Position numbers and translations under genes: made by a program. A stretch of 64,000 bases of DNA from assembly GCA_041744575.1 (NCBI GenBank), contig JBGTKP010000051.1:1-64000 (forward strand), in the 5' to 3' direction. This document shows, piece after piece, positions 43,585-52,596 of the stretch. The notes below the pieces were generated by a model. The model made no database searches. It was not told the origin of the DNA and saw only the letters and a list, made by a program, of their open reading frames with translations. Numbering within the stretch: the first letter of the stretch is position 1; the number at the start of each line of letters is the position of its first letter. This stretch comes from JTS-RE37 sp041744575. GTDB taxonomy: Bacteria > Bacteroidota > Bacteroidia > Flavobacteriales > Flavobacteriaceae.

Positions 43585-44895
43585 ATGAATCAGGATAAAC
43601 TACTGATTATCAGTCTCACCTGGCCTGAACCGACTGCCACTGCTGCGGGTGGGCGAATGCTGCAACTGATCCGTTTTTTTTCCAAAAACTATGAGATTAC
43701 CTATGCGAGCACTGCTTCAGATGTACAGTATGCGGCAAACCTGGAGCAGTGGCGGGTAAAAAAAGTAAAGATTACAGTTAATGATCCCGGATTTGATAAG
43801 CTGCTTCTTGCTTTGCAGCCGCAACTGGTTGTATTTGACAGATTTCTTTCAGAAGAACAATTTGGGTGGCGGGTTGCGGAATTTGTACCGAAGGCGCTTC
43901 GCATCCTTGATACAGAGGACTTACATTCGCTCCGTTCGGCAAGAAGGAACGCACTGATTTCCGGAAAAATATGGGACACCCGATTGTGGGTAGGATCGGA
44001 TCTGGCGAAAAGGGAAATTGCTGCGATATATCGATGCGATCTTTCCCTGATCATATCCCGGTTTGAGCAGCAAGCCCTGGCAGAGATCTTTCAGATCCCG
44101 GGGCCATTGATAGTTTATGTCCCGTACCTGCTTCCGGAGGGAGATGATCACATTACAATATCGCGAAAGGACAAAAGTTTTGAGGAGCGCAGGGATTTTG
44201 TGGCCATCGGGACGGGAAAGCATGCCCCGAATACCGATTCATTTGAGTGGCTGGCCAGGGAGATCTGGCCAATCATCAGGAACCGTATGCCGGCAGCTAA
44301 AGTGCATATTTATGGAGCCTACCTCCCGGCGCACATGTACAAACTCCACGAGCCTGCAACAGGTTTTTATGTTCATGGATGGGTACCCGATGTGGCGGAA
44401 GTACTCGGCGAGGCCAGGGTGTTATTGGCACCGTTGCGATTTGGGGCAGGGATCAAGGGCAAACTGGTAGATAGTATGATGTGCGGTACACCATCTGTCA
44501 CTACTCAAACAGGCATTGAAGGTCTTGGACACGCCGACGAATGGGGTGGGGGAGTCGCCAGGCATCCGGAGGACTTTGCTTCAAAAGCGGTTGCTCTCTA
44601 CGGCGACATGGAATTGTGGATAGAAGCACAGCGGAAAGGCCGTCAAATTCTCAAACGTGAATTCTTCGACAAGCGGCATATCACAGAACTCTCTAATATA
44701 ATTTGCGATCTAAGGAACCATCTTGATACCCACAGAGAACGCAATTTTATTGGCGAGATGCTTTTACATCACAGGCATGCCGCGACAAAATTCCTGGCCA
44801 AATGGATTGAGGAGAAAAATAAGGGAAAGCATTCCACGAAGGTTTTCAGGAGTGATGCAGCTTTTGAAAATGGCCCGGATACAGATCAACCTTAA
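43585..44895 (+). CDS. GT4-like glycosyltransferase
   Basis: 436 residues with a GT-B fold: N-terminal LLIISLTWPEPTATAAGGRM, C-terminal nucleotide-sugar half (FGAGIKGKLVDSMMCGTPSVTT, the region that holds the E/G/S motif of GT4). It has no TM segment. It is alone between the helicase and menB and therefore not in an obvious glycan operon. The C-terminal extension (RERNFIGEMLLHHRHAATKFLAKWI) is basic and helical and may contact membrane. Substrate unknown. Confidence 0.78.
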   Translation: MNQDKLLIISLTWPEPTATAAGGRMLQLIRFFSKNYEITYASTASDVQYAANLEQWRVKKVKITVNDPGFDKLLLALQPQLVVFDRFLSEEQFGWRVAEFVPKALRILDTEDLHSLRSARRNALISGKIWDTRLWVGSDLAKREIAAIYRCDLSLIISRFEQQALAEIFQIPGPLIVYVPYLLPEGDDHITISRKDKSFEERRDFVAIGTGKHAPNTDSFEWLAREIWPIIRNRMPAAKVHIYGAYLPAHMYKLHEPATGFYVHGWVPDVAEVLGEARVLLAPLRFGAGIKGKLVDSMMCGTPSVTTQTGIEGLGHADEWGGGVARHPEDFASKAVALYGDMELWIEAQRKGRQILKREFFDKRHITELSNIICDLRNHLDTHRERNFIGEMLLHHRHAATKFLAKWIEEKNKGKHSTKVFRSDAAFENGPDTDQP

Positions 44896-44949
44896 AACGA
44901 CAATATTGCAGGAATCGCTATCTTTAAAAACGCAAAATCAAGGAGTCAG

Positions 44950-45792
44950 ATGAACACACCCAACTGGAAAACGGTAAAGGATTACAGTGATATCACCTAT
45001 AGGAAAATAGATGGGGTGGCCCGCATCGCTTTCAACCGGCCGGAAGTTAGAAATGCCTTCAGGCCAAAGACTACTGCTGAACTGTACGAAGCTCTTTATG
45101 ATGCCCAGGAAGATACCTCTATTGGAGTGGTTCTTTTGACTTCCGAAGGACCATCCGCAAAAGATGGAGTATATTCCTTTTGCAGTGGAGGGGACCAAAA
45201 AACAAGGGGCGAACAGGGTTATGTTGGTGATGATGGCAGACACCGCCTCAATATTCTCGAAGTACAGCGACTTATCCGGTTTATGCCGAAGGTAGTGATC
45301 GCGGTAATTCCCGGCTGGGCCGTCGGGGGCGGACATAGCCTTCATGTTGTATGCGACCTGAGCATTGCAAGCAGTGAGCATGCCCTTTTTAAACAGACAG
45401 ATGCGGATGTGACCAGTTTTGACGGTGGATATGGATCTGCCTACCTGGCAAAAATGGTGGGTCAGAAGAAAGCGAGGGAAATTTTCTTTCTTGGCCGAAG
45501 CTATACCGCTAAAGAAGCCATGGAAATGGGGATGGTAAACGCTGTTGTTCCGCATGAAGATCTTGAAAGGACGGCCTGTGAATGGGCAAAGGAAATTTTG
45601 GGAAAGTCGCCGACCTCAATTAAAATGCTCAAATTCGCGATGAATCTTACAGACGACGGGATGGTGGGACAGCAGGTATTTGCCGGAGAAGCGACACGGC
45701 TGGCTTATATGACCGAAGAGGCCAGGGAAGGCAGAAATGCCTTTCTTGAAAAACGCCGTCCCGATTTTGGTTCAAATAAATGGATTCCCTGA
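44950..45792 (+). CDS. menB: 1,4-dihydroxy-2-naphthoyl-CoA synthase
   Basis: Crotonase-fold enzyme of menaquinone synthesis that ring-closes o-succinylbenzoyl-CoA. 280 residues, starting with the family's WKTVKDYSDITYRKIDGVARI pattern. The substrate pocket and oxyanion hole are seen in CSGGDQKTRGEQGYV and GWAVGGGHSLHVVCDL, and the C-terminal FLEKRRPDFGSNKWIP is characteristic of MenB. The remaining men genes are not in the window. Terminator-like hairpin 66 bases downstream. Confidence 0.96.
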   Translation: MNTPNWKTVKDYSDITYRKIDGVARIAFNRPEVRNAFRPKTTAELYEALYDAQEDTSIGVVLLTSEGPSAKDGVYSFCSGGDQKTRGEQGYVGDDGRHRLNILEVQRLIRFMPKVVIAVIPGWAVGGGHSLHVVCDLSIASSEHALFKQTDADVTSFDGGYGSAYLAKMVGQKKAREIFFLGRSYTAKEAMEMGMVNAVVPHEDLERTACEWAKEILGKSPTSIKMLKFAMNLTDDGMVGQQVFAGEATRLAYMTEEAREGRNAFLEKRRPDFGSNKWIP

Positions 45793-45857
45793 GAAAGTGA
45801 GGACATCAGGACTTATTCTGCAGCCTGAGGATCCCTTTTTTTGATCATATAGCAACT

Positions 45858-45891
45858 AAAAAGAGCCCTGCCTTTGGAACAGGACTCTTTT
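45858..45891 (+). terminator. terminator after menB
   Basis: AAAAGAG-C-CCTG pairs with CAGG-A-CTCTTTT around a 9-base loop, one mismatch, with a T-run continuing on the right. Located 66 bases after the menB stop. Confidence 0.7.
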
Positions 45892-46087
45892 ACGAGAACA
45901 CTATATGAAAATGAAAAAATTAACTTTTTGATTACAGAGTAAACTTACAACCAATTGTCCGACAAGAGAAATTATTGTTGTGAAAGTCCTCATTTATGTG
46001 GTCTTTGGCCAGTGTATTGATATTTGTCATTTTATAGCATGCAAATTAAATCTCACAGGCGGGCTCGATTAACAAATGCTATCATAT

Positions 46088-46480
46088 ATGAAAAGCAATA
46101 ACGATATTATTTCACCCATCTTCAATGAACTATATAAAGGAAATAATGAACCACTATTGCAACCAATGGCCGAAGATTATCAAGGGAATTGGATGGGTTT
46201 CGGGCAGGGGTCCAGATCTTTCAATGGAAAATAGAGGTTGTGAATGACTTGTGGAAAAACGTGCGGACCACTATTCAGCGACCTTTTGAAGTTGTGGTCC
46301 ATAGCGCTATTGCCGATCGCGACAACATGGTAGTCGAAATAAAAGGACGAAATACTACAGTTACTGAAAGGTCCTTTCACCGCAAATATTACAGGGTATG
46401 TCAGGTAAAGGACGGGGAAACCACACGAGATCAACGAGTATCTAGACACTGAATTGGCAACAAAAGTTCTTGGCAATTAA
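46088..46480 (+). pseudogene. SnoaL-like (NTF2-fold) protein broken by two compensating frameshifts
   Basis: About 130 codons, the normal size for this fold. Residues in frame 1 (46088 to about 46230, MKSNNDIISPIFNELYKGNN... to SFNGK) continue in another frame (EVVNDLWKNVRTTIQRPFEV; ADRDNMVVEIKGRNTT; KYYRVCQVKDGE) and return to the first frame (EINEYLDTELATKVLGN, TAA at 46478). The homologous pattern is clear: the SnoaL family usually reads like (Y/C)xFRxxDGKIxEixEYLDTxL. The slips lie in an A-run near 46228 and a G-run near 46413, so they could be true mutations or homopolymer sequencing errors. Confidence 0.8.
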
Positions 46481-46767
46481 GGATCCGGAACGTCAGTTGA
46501 AATCGATGTTCTGTCAGACTTTGAAGGGGGTAAAAATGCCTACGGCAATTTATAAAGCCCACTTCCCTGGTTTTTCAAATCATCTTTAGAAAAGCAGGTG
46601 CATATCATATAATAAAAGTACCGTCTAAATTGAAGGAGGGCTTCGCAGGAAAGCTGAGGGCAGATGAATGATCCAGCGGATGGTAATCTGTCCCTGTTAC
46701 TCAACCGGCAATCACTGAGATTTGCTTTCAAAATTAAATGTAACTTTAAGGTGGCTAATAACATCCT

Positions 46768-48279
46768 ATGTCCAGATTTAACTTGGGATTGTGCATGCTC
46801 TTATTTCTAGCCTGCCAAAAATCAAAAGAACAGAAAGAGGTCGCCCTTTATAATTCCTATTGCGCAAGTTGCCACAAAGCTCCCGACATTGCCGATCTCC
46901 CCAAAAAAATCTGGAAAGAAGATATTCTGCCTGAAATGGGTGCGCGTCTGGGCATTCGTGAAAATGGTTATGATCCTCTTCATGGACTTTCATTCACAGA
47001 AATGGAAGCCATCCTTAAAACGGGAACTTTTCCTGACCGACCAGTCATCCGTCCTGAAGATTGGGCGATTCTCAGAAACTATATCCTAAAACTCGCCCCC
47101 GATTCGATTTTGAACCCCACGAAAAAGAAAATGCCTTCGGTGATTACCCAGTTTACCGAAAATCCGGTATCCCTTGACAGCAATGGAAGATCCTCCATCA
47201 CCTTTTTAAAATTTGATGCCGATAGCAACAAAATAATTGCCGGGGAACTTTCCGGGCGGTTGTTCGAACTTGATTTTTCAGGGGCTGGGAGCCGGGTAAC
47301 TGGTACTTTTCGAAACACTATTGTTGATTATACTCAAAACGAGGGCAACCGGTATGTGACTGCAATCGGAAGCCTGAGGCCATCCGAACTCACAACCGGC
47401 ACTGTGTTTTTCGAAAATTCAGGAACAACCTCTCCAATCCCGGAGAAATTCCACCGGCCGGTCAGTACCCTTGTTCACGATTTTAATAGTGACGGGAAAG
47501 ATGAACTCGTAGTTTGCGAATTTGGAGATCTCACCGGTGCCCTGAGTTTTTTAATAAATAAAGGATCTGCACAATACGAAAGGAAAACCCTGCTAAATCA
47601 ACCCGGTTCCATAAGGGCCGTTGCCGAGGACATGGACAAGGATGGTAAAACTGATATCGTCGTGCTGACAGCTCAGGGTGATGAGGGAGTGACCATCTTT
47701 TACCAGAAGGAAAATCTGGAATTTGCAGCCAAAAAGGTGATCAGATTCAGCCCTGTCTACGGGTCAAGCTGGTTTGAATTGCTGGATTATAATGGCGATG
47801 GTAATATGGATATAGTCAGTGTACAGGGTGATAATGCAGACAAATCAAATATCCTTAAACCCTATCATGGCATGAGGATTCATATCAACAACGGTGAAGG
47901 AGAATTTGAAGAAGTATTCTTTTATCCGTTTCATGGGGCGACAAGGGTCGTAACAAGCGACTTTGACCAGGACGGGGATTCGGATTTCGCCCTTCTTTCT
48001 ACTTTTCCGGATTACCAATCCGGGGAAGGATCCTTTGTATATCTCCGTAATGATCAACCGGAGAATTTTACTTTTTCTCCTTTTTCTCTGGACGTTCCGG
48101 AGGATGGAAGGTGGTTTTTGATGGTTTCCGGCGATATTGATCTTGATGGGGATGAGGATATTGTCCTATCTTCTTTTAGTGAATCCTTTACTCCGGCGCC
48201 ACCGGAATTCGCCAATCGTTGGAAGGCTAAAGATCACGATGTGCTACTTCTTAAAAACAATCTAAATCCCAGGGAATGA
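46768..48279 (+). CDS. c-heme lipoprotein with FG-GAP/VCBS repeats
   Basis: 503 residues. Lipobox FLAC (Cys16), then a single c-type heme site CASCH (32-36) in a short cytochrome domain to about residue 110, followed by a beta-propeller of FG-GAP/VCBS type with calcium loops DFNSDGKDE, DMDKDGKTD, DYNGDGNMD, DFDQDGDSD and DIDLDGDED. So an outer-membrane-anchored, periplasm-facing protein combining electron transfer and a propeller. Similar proteins are common in Bacteroidota; role unknown. It overlaps the next gene by 4 bases (ATGA) and heads a four-gene run. Confidence 0.82.
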   Translation: MSRFNLGLCMLLFLACQKSKEQKEVALYNSYCASCHKAPDIADLPKKIWKEDILPEMGARLGIRENGYDPLHGLSFTEMEAILKTGTFPDRPVIRPEDWAILRNYILKLAPDSILNPTKKKMPSVITQFTENPVSLDSNGRSSITFLKFDADSNKIIAGELSGRLFELDFSGAGSRVTGTFRNTIVDYTQNEGNRYVTAIGSLRPSELTTGTVFFENSGTTSPIPEKFHRPVSTLVHDFNSDGKDELVVCEFGDLTGALSFLINKGSAQYERKTLLNQPGSIRAVAEDMDKDGKTDIVVLTAQGDEGVTIFYQKENLEFAAKKVIRFSPVYGSSWFELLDYNGDGNMDIVSVQGDNADKSNILKPYHGMRIHINNGEGEFEEVFFYPFHGATRVVTSDFDQDGDSDFALLSTFPDYQSGEGSFVYLRNDQPENFTFSPFSLDVPEDGRWFLMVSGDIDLDGDEDIVLSSFSESFTPAPPEFANRWKAKDHDVLLLKNNLNPRE

Positions 48280-48704
48280 ATAGCCGCAAACAAATAATGT
48301 TTGGAGTATTTCTAACTTTCGGAGTAAGTACCTGTACCGAGAAAGAGGAATACGTTTGGAAGTCAATGGAGGTCACAGCCTCCGCATATAACTCGGTGCC
48401 GTCTCAGACAGCCAATGATCCAAATCTCGCTGCATGGGGAGACACCCTGAAACCGGGGATGCGCTGTATCGCTGTGTCCCGCGACCTCATAGAATTGGGC
48501 TTGGATCACAATACCCAGGTAAAGATTGAAGGCCTGGAGGGCATCTATCTTGTAAAGGACAAAATGCATGCAAGGTGGCGAAGAAGGATAGATCTCTATA
48601 TGGGGAAGGACGTAGAAAAAGCGCTCGAATGGGGGCGTAAAAGATTGCAAATACGCTACGCCGTTAAAAAAGTTACATCCAATGCTGATCCTGTAAAACC
48701 GTGA
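48276..48704 (+). CDS. 3D-domain (double-psi barrel) lipoprotein-like protein
   Basis: 142 residues with a hydrophobic N-terminus (MFGVFLTFGVSTC, possible lipobox). The body has VTASAYNSVPSQTANDPNLAAWGDTL and later VKIEGLEGIYLVKDKMHARWRRRIDLYMG, the pattern of the 3D domain related to MltA and RlpA, where the clustered Asp residues contribute the catalytic acid of lytic transglycosylases. The expected D-x-D near the C-terminal end is only partly kept (RIDLYM), so activity is uncertain. Follows the VCBS lipoprotein by a 4-base overlap. Confidence 0.8.
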   Translation: MNSRKQIMFGVFLTFGVSTCTEKEEYVWKSMEVTASAYNSVPSQTANDPNLAAWGDTLKPGMRCIAVSRDLIELGLDHNTQVKIEGLEGIYLVKDKMHARWRRRIDLYMGKDVEKALEWGRKRLQIRYAVKKVTSNADPVKP

Positions 48705-48738
48705 ATAGTACCTTTAATTGTATTAATCCGCTTCGCCC

Positions 48739-49413
48739 ATGAGGCTATTACAGTTGCTGCCCGGAATATCGCTTCTTTTATCCTGTACTGCCACAGTGAA
48801 TATTAGGGATCAACCGATTTTATTTAATGATGAAAGACTGTCCCTGACCATGGACTACCTTGCGGACAGATATGGTCTGTACCCCGGAACGTCAGAGATC
48901 CTTCCAAAAATGATCGTTTTGCACTGGACCGCCATCCCCTCCCTTAAAAAATCCTTCGACACCTTTAACCCACCGTTAATAGCCGGCTCACGCACTGATA
49001 TCCAATCTGCGGGTGCCTTGAATGTTTCCTCGCATTTTCTGGTGTCTCAGGACGGAACTATTTACCGCCTGATGCCTGAGACCATCATGGCGCGGCATGT
49101 CATCGGACTTAATCACTGTGCCATTGGAATCGAAAACGTAGGGGGCACTGAAAATATGCGCCTTACCAGGGCCCAGTTGAGAGCCAATATAAAACTCGTA
49201 AAATATCTTACTTCAAAATATCCGATCGACTATCTTATCGGCCATTATGAATACACTAATTTTGAGGATCATGCACTATGGTTGGAAAAAGATAGCAGCT
49301 ATAGAACAATCAAGACAGATCCGGGAATGGATTTTATGAAGAAGATCCGCAAAGCGACAAATAAACTTTTATTTCAGCCTGTACCTGTAAAAATCAGACC
49401 TTATGAAAATTAA
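48739..49413 (+). CDS. N-acetylmuramoyl-L-alanine amidase (Amidase_2 family)
   Basis: 224 residues, a lipoprotein (LLLSC). The fold is AmpD-like: metal ligands are expected from VLHWTAIPS and later LIGHYEYTNFEDH, with the substrate-contact segment SSHFLVSQDGTIYRLMPE and HVIGLNHCAIGIENVG. It would cleave the stem peptide from N-acetylmuramic acid in the periplasm. It overlaps the next gene by 11 bases, so coupling with the M14 carboxypeptidase is likely. Confidence 0.87.
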   Translation: MRLLQLLPGISLLLSCTATVNIRDQPILFNDERLSLTMDYLADRYGLYPGTSEILPKMIVLHWTAIPSLKKSFDTFNPPLIAGSRTDIQSAGALNVSSHFLVSQDGTIYRLMPETIMARHVIGLNHCAIGIENVGGTENMRLTRAQLRANIKLVKYLTSKYPIDYLIGHYEYTNFEDHALWLEKDSSYRTIKTDPGMDFMKKIRKATNKLLFQPVPVKIRPYEN

Positions 49414-50878
49414 AATCTCGACTACCCTCTTTCTGTTATGTGCATTATGCCTTTCGAATGTCAGATGTCAGCATCAGGAATTGACCTCCTTTTTATATGA
49501 CCGGTATGAGGATTTCAGGGAACCGTCGCTGACCAAACGGCGAATTAAGCACAAGGATCTCGAGCCACTTATCAAAGCGTACCTACAGAAGCCCGCTTTT
49601 ACGGTTAAAACGGTGGGACATTCAATTGAAGGGAGGAAACTTTCACTGATTAGCATAGGATCCGGGGACACGGATGTCTTCCTCTGGAGCCAGATGCACG
49701 GGGATGAGCCAACGGCAACCCAGGCGATTTTTGACATCCTCCGTTTCCTGGACAGTGAGGCTTTTGAAAAGGAAAAACAGGAAATTTTCGGGCGTCTTAC
49801 CTTGCATTTCCTGCCCATGCTTAATCCTGATGGGGCAGAAGTTTACCAGAGGCGGAACAAATTGGGCATAGATATCAACAGAGACGCGCTTATGTTACAA
49901 TCCCCTGAGGGTCAAATCCTCAAGAAAGTTCGGGACAGTCTTGATGCGGAATTCGGGTTCAACCTGCATGATCAGAGCACATATTATAACGCTGAAAGAA
50001 CCGAAAAACCCGCGACCATCTCTTACCTCGCTCCCGCATACAACTACGGGAAGGAAATCAATGACGTCCGCGGAAATGCCATGAAGGTCATTGCCTTTAT
50101 GAATTCGGTGATTCAAAAGTACGCCCCCGGACAGGTTGGCCGGTATAGTGATGAATTTGAACCCAGGGCATTTGGTGATAATATTCAGAAATGGGGGACA
50201 AGTGCCATTTTAATTGAATCGGGCGGCTATAGCCAGGATCCGGAAAAACAGGAGATCCGCAAACTGAATTATGTTTCTATCCTCTCGGCTATTTATACCA
50301 TTGCGACCGGGAAATATCAGGATATCCCGCTTGACGCATATGAAGCGATCCCCCAAAACGACAGACAATTATTTGATCTTAAAATTTCCGGGGTCACCTA
50401 CGAACTTCTGGGCAAGAGATATGTCCTGGACCTTGGCATACACAGGTTGGAAATTGAAAAGGAGGGATTTCAGGATTTCTGGTACAACAGCAGGATTGTG
50501 GACCAGGGTGATCTTTCAACTTTCTATGGATATGAAACCCTGAATGCGGAGGGTTACACCATAGAACCCGGACGCATATACCCTGAAAAAGTGGCCTCGG
50601 TGAAGGACCTATTGGCCCTGAATTCTACAGAATTGCTCAGGTCAGGTTACTGTTATGTCAGGGTAGACAACTTATCCAAGGACCAAAAGGATTCACCCGT
50701 ACCCCTGAACGTGGTCAGTAAATCCTTCAAACTACCCCATTTTCGACTGGAGGTTGGAGTGAATCCCACCTTCCTTTTAAAGAAAGACGGGAAATATCAT
50801 TATGCGGTGATCAATGGTTTTCTCATTGATCTGGAGTCCGGGAAAGGAAATTTTAAAAATGCAATGATCATGAAGTAA
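49403..50878 (+). CDS. zinc carboxypeptidase (peptidase family M14)
   Basis: 491 residues with signal peptide (LCALCLSNVRCQ). Zinc ligands H99 and E102 (MHGDE) and H189 (NLHDQ); the catalytic Glu is E272 in LIESGG; NPDG and INRD motifs (141-161) support the assignment. The C-terminal 200 residues form a beta-rich accessory part. Peptidase M14 members of this type trim D- or L-terminal residues from peptides; with the amidase and 3D protein upstream, a role in muropeptide processing is suggested but not shown. Confidence 0.9.
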   Translation: MKIKISTTLFLLCALCLSNVRCQHQELTSFLYDRYEDFREPSLTKRRIKHKDLEPLIKAYLQKPAFTVKTVGHSIEGRKLSLISIGSGDTDVFLWSQMHGDEPTATQAIFDILRFLDSEAFEKEKQEIFGRLTLHFLPMLNPDGAEVYQRRNKLGIDINRDALMLQSPEGQILKKVRDSLDAEFGFNLHDQSTYYNAERTEKPATISYLAPAYNYGKEINDVRGNAMKVIAFMNSVIQKYAPGQVGRYSDEFEPRAFGDNIQKWGTSAILIESGGYSQDPEKQEIRKLNYVSILSAIYTIATGKYQDIPLDAYEAIPQNDRQLFDLKISGVTYELLGKRYVLDLGIHRLEIEKEGFQDFWYNSRIVDQGDLSTFYGYETLNAEGYTIEPGRIYPEKVASVKDLLALNSTELLRSGYCYVRVDNLSKDQKDSPVPLNVVSKSFKLPHFRLEVGVNPTFLLKKDGKYHYAVINGFLIDLESGKGNFKNAMIMK

Positions 50879-50939
50879 TTCCAGAGGAGCCGGAGGCGAA
50901 GGAATTTACTAGGACGCGGCATGACCCTGTCCGATCAGG

Positions 50940-51131
50940 TCAGTATCCAAAGGTAATGGTCATTTCGGGACCGTGGATCAGAAGGACCATCAGCATGGTA
51001 AGCAAGGTCATGACAATGGTTGAAAAGATCATTAATACCAGATTCTTAAAAGCAATTGGCACTTTTCCAATGGCACTTTGCCTGATAACTTCGTTGAGTA
51101 CATCCATCATTGCGTTATTTAAGTGTAACAT
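50940..51131 (-). CDS. small membrane protein, unknown
   Basis: A 63-codon frame: a charged N-terminus (MMDVLNEVIRQSAIGK) followed by one long hydrophobic segment (LVLMIFSTIVMTLLTMLMVLL) and a short tail. No family recognised; the opposite strand also has an open frame here, so only the helix pattern supports it. Ends about 60 bases from the M14 gene stop. Confidence 0.4.
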   Translation of the reverse strand: MLHLNNAMMDVLNEVIRQSAIGKVPIAFKNLVLMIFSTIVMTLLTMLMVLLIHGPEMTITFGY

Positions 51132-51242
51132 CTGCTTCTTTTTTTAGGATGCAGGCAGGTTGGTCATTAGTTGTTTGGTAGTAAAACAATTTTGTCAATC
51201 AATACCCTACCGGACCAGGCCAAAAAACATATAGAATCGACC

Positions 51243-51277
51243 AAAAAAGGGCATCCGCGCAAAGTGCGGATGCCCTT
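51243..51277 (-). terminator. intrinsic terminator of the VWA gene
   Basis: AAGGGCATCCGC (51247-51258) pairs perfectly over 12 bases with GCGGATGCCCTT (51266-51277), loop 7. Read on the minus strand the stem is followed by a T-run at 51243-51248, so it terminates the VWA-lipoprotein gene, which ends at 51362. Confidence 0.9.
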
Positions 51278-51361
51278 ATAACCTAAATTTATTAAGGATT
51301 TTTGAGATCTCCTAAGTGAAATAATAGCGGTTACCGGTCCATAAAATGCCCGGCCTGGTCT

Positions 51362-52456
51362 TTACTGGCATCCGCCAGTGAATCCCTGGGTATCAAATTT
51401 GGTCTGAACGGCACCCTGTCTGCTTCCGTCCTTGACCTGTATTGCCAGATTATTTTCTCCGCTGCCATCTCTCTTTGGAGTACAGTATTCAAAGAGATAA
51501 AAACTATTCGCCTGCTCGGAAACCCGCAGGGAAATATCGTTGAAAGTGGTTTCCAATTCTTCCTTGTTTCCTGCGAATACACTGAATGTTTTGCCAATAT
51601 CCGCAAGAACTTCCGTGTCGATCTCACCGCCCAGACCAATACTGAAAAATGAAATATTTGGGTTCGCGTCATTCACTTTCTGAAGGGCAGCAGCCTCTGT
51701 ATACCGGGAAGCCTGATCTGTCCCATCTGTAAATATGACAACAGAAGAAGCGCCAATGATATTGTCTGTTGTACTCATGTTCAATAATTCTGTAGCCCTG
51801 TCAGTTGATTTTATGACAGCTCCGTAAAGATCGGTGGATGGGTCATTGCTTATTGTATCGGTGATACCGTCAATGGCAGAAAGTAATTCTTCCTTCAGGG
51901 GGGTCAGATCATTCAGCAGGTGAAGTTCATCCTCTCCGTCAAACCAATAAATAGCCATTTTAAAAGAATCCACCGGGTCTTCGGGCATGACATTGTTTAT
52001 AAAGCTGACAGAAGCTGTCTTTAACTCCGCCAGGCTCGTTGTCAATACACTCGCACTCAGGTCGAGCACAAGCAGGGTATTGTTATTAAATATCTGCGAA
52101 TTAGGAGAAATCCGGGCTAAAGATTCAGAGGTTGAAATCGTATTGAAGCAGTCGTCATTTCTCCCTTGCTCATAAATGGTAAACTGGGAGGCCGCTAGTC
52201 CGGGCACAGGTTTCCCGTCGCTATCTGATACCTTAAAAAAAATGGATACTTTTCCGGGAAGTGTTGTATACTGGTCCTGAATGGAGAGGACGAGGTCGTT
52301 TTCTCCGAGATTCAGGCAATCGTCAACCGGTTTCCCCTGTCCCAGCCCCCCGTCGTTAATGTCAAAATTAACATCATCGTCGGCATTGCCGCAGGAAAAG
52401 AATAAGGTTATTATGAATAGGGAACCAAGGCAATTTCGAAGTTTTTTCATTTCCAT
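51362..52456 (-). CDS. VWA-domain lipoprotein
   Basis: 364 residues, lipobox FSC (residue near 22, followed by GNADDD). A VWA domain occupies roughly 120-290: LLVLDLSASV is the MIDAS DxSxS strand, a Thr appears later, and VVIFTDGTD the third element. It lies downstream of a beta-sandwich (VSIFFKVSDSDGKPVPGL). Likely outer-membrane, periplasm-facing, binding a divalent metal and a protein partner. Function unknown. An ATG at 52450 (MKKL) is the alternative start. Terminates at the 51243-51277 hairpin. Confidence 0.85.
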   Translation of the reverse strand: MEMKKLRNCLGSLFIITLFFSCGNADDDVNFDINDGGLGQGKPVDDCLNLGENDLVLSIQDQYTTLPGKVSIFFKVSDSDGKPVPGLAASQFTIYEQGRNDDCFNTISTSESLARISPNSQIFNNNTLLVLDLSASVLTTSLAELKTASVSFINNVMPEDPVDSFKMAIYWFDGEDELHLLNDLTPLKEELLSAIDGITDTISNDPSTDLYGAVIKSTDRATELLNMSTTDNIIGASSVVIFTDGTDQASRYTEAAALQKVNDANPNISFFSIGLGGEIDTEVLADIGKTFSVFAGNKEELETTFNDISLRVSEQANSFYLFEYCTPKRDGSGENNLAIQVKDGSRQGAVQTKFDTQGFTGGCQ

Positions 52457-52549
52457 AATAGTTTTTGTTCACCAACAAAACGGATAAAACAGGATTAAAT
52501 TATAGCATGGAATAAATTCTTTATATTTCTCCATCGATGAATGCGCATT

Positions 52550-52557
52550 TATTTTTG
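52550..52557 (+). promoter_or_regulatory. candidate -7 box before the YdjC-like deacetylase
   Basis: TATTTTTG matches TAnnTTTG, 39 bases before the start at 52597. No clear -33 TTG at proper spacing is visible, so support is modest. Confidence 0.35.
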
Positions 52558-52596
52558 TAGTTTAACTTTCCGTTATCAACCCCTAAGCAATTCAGG

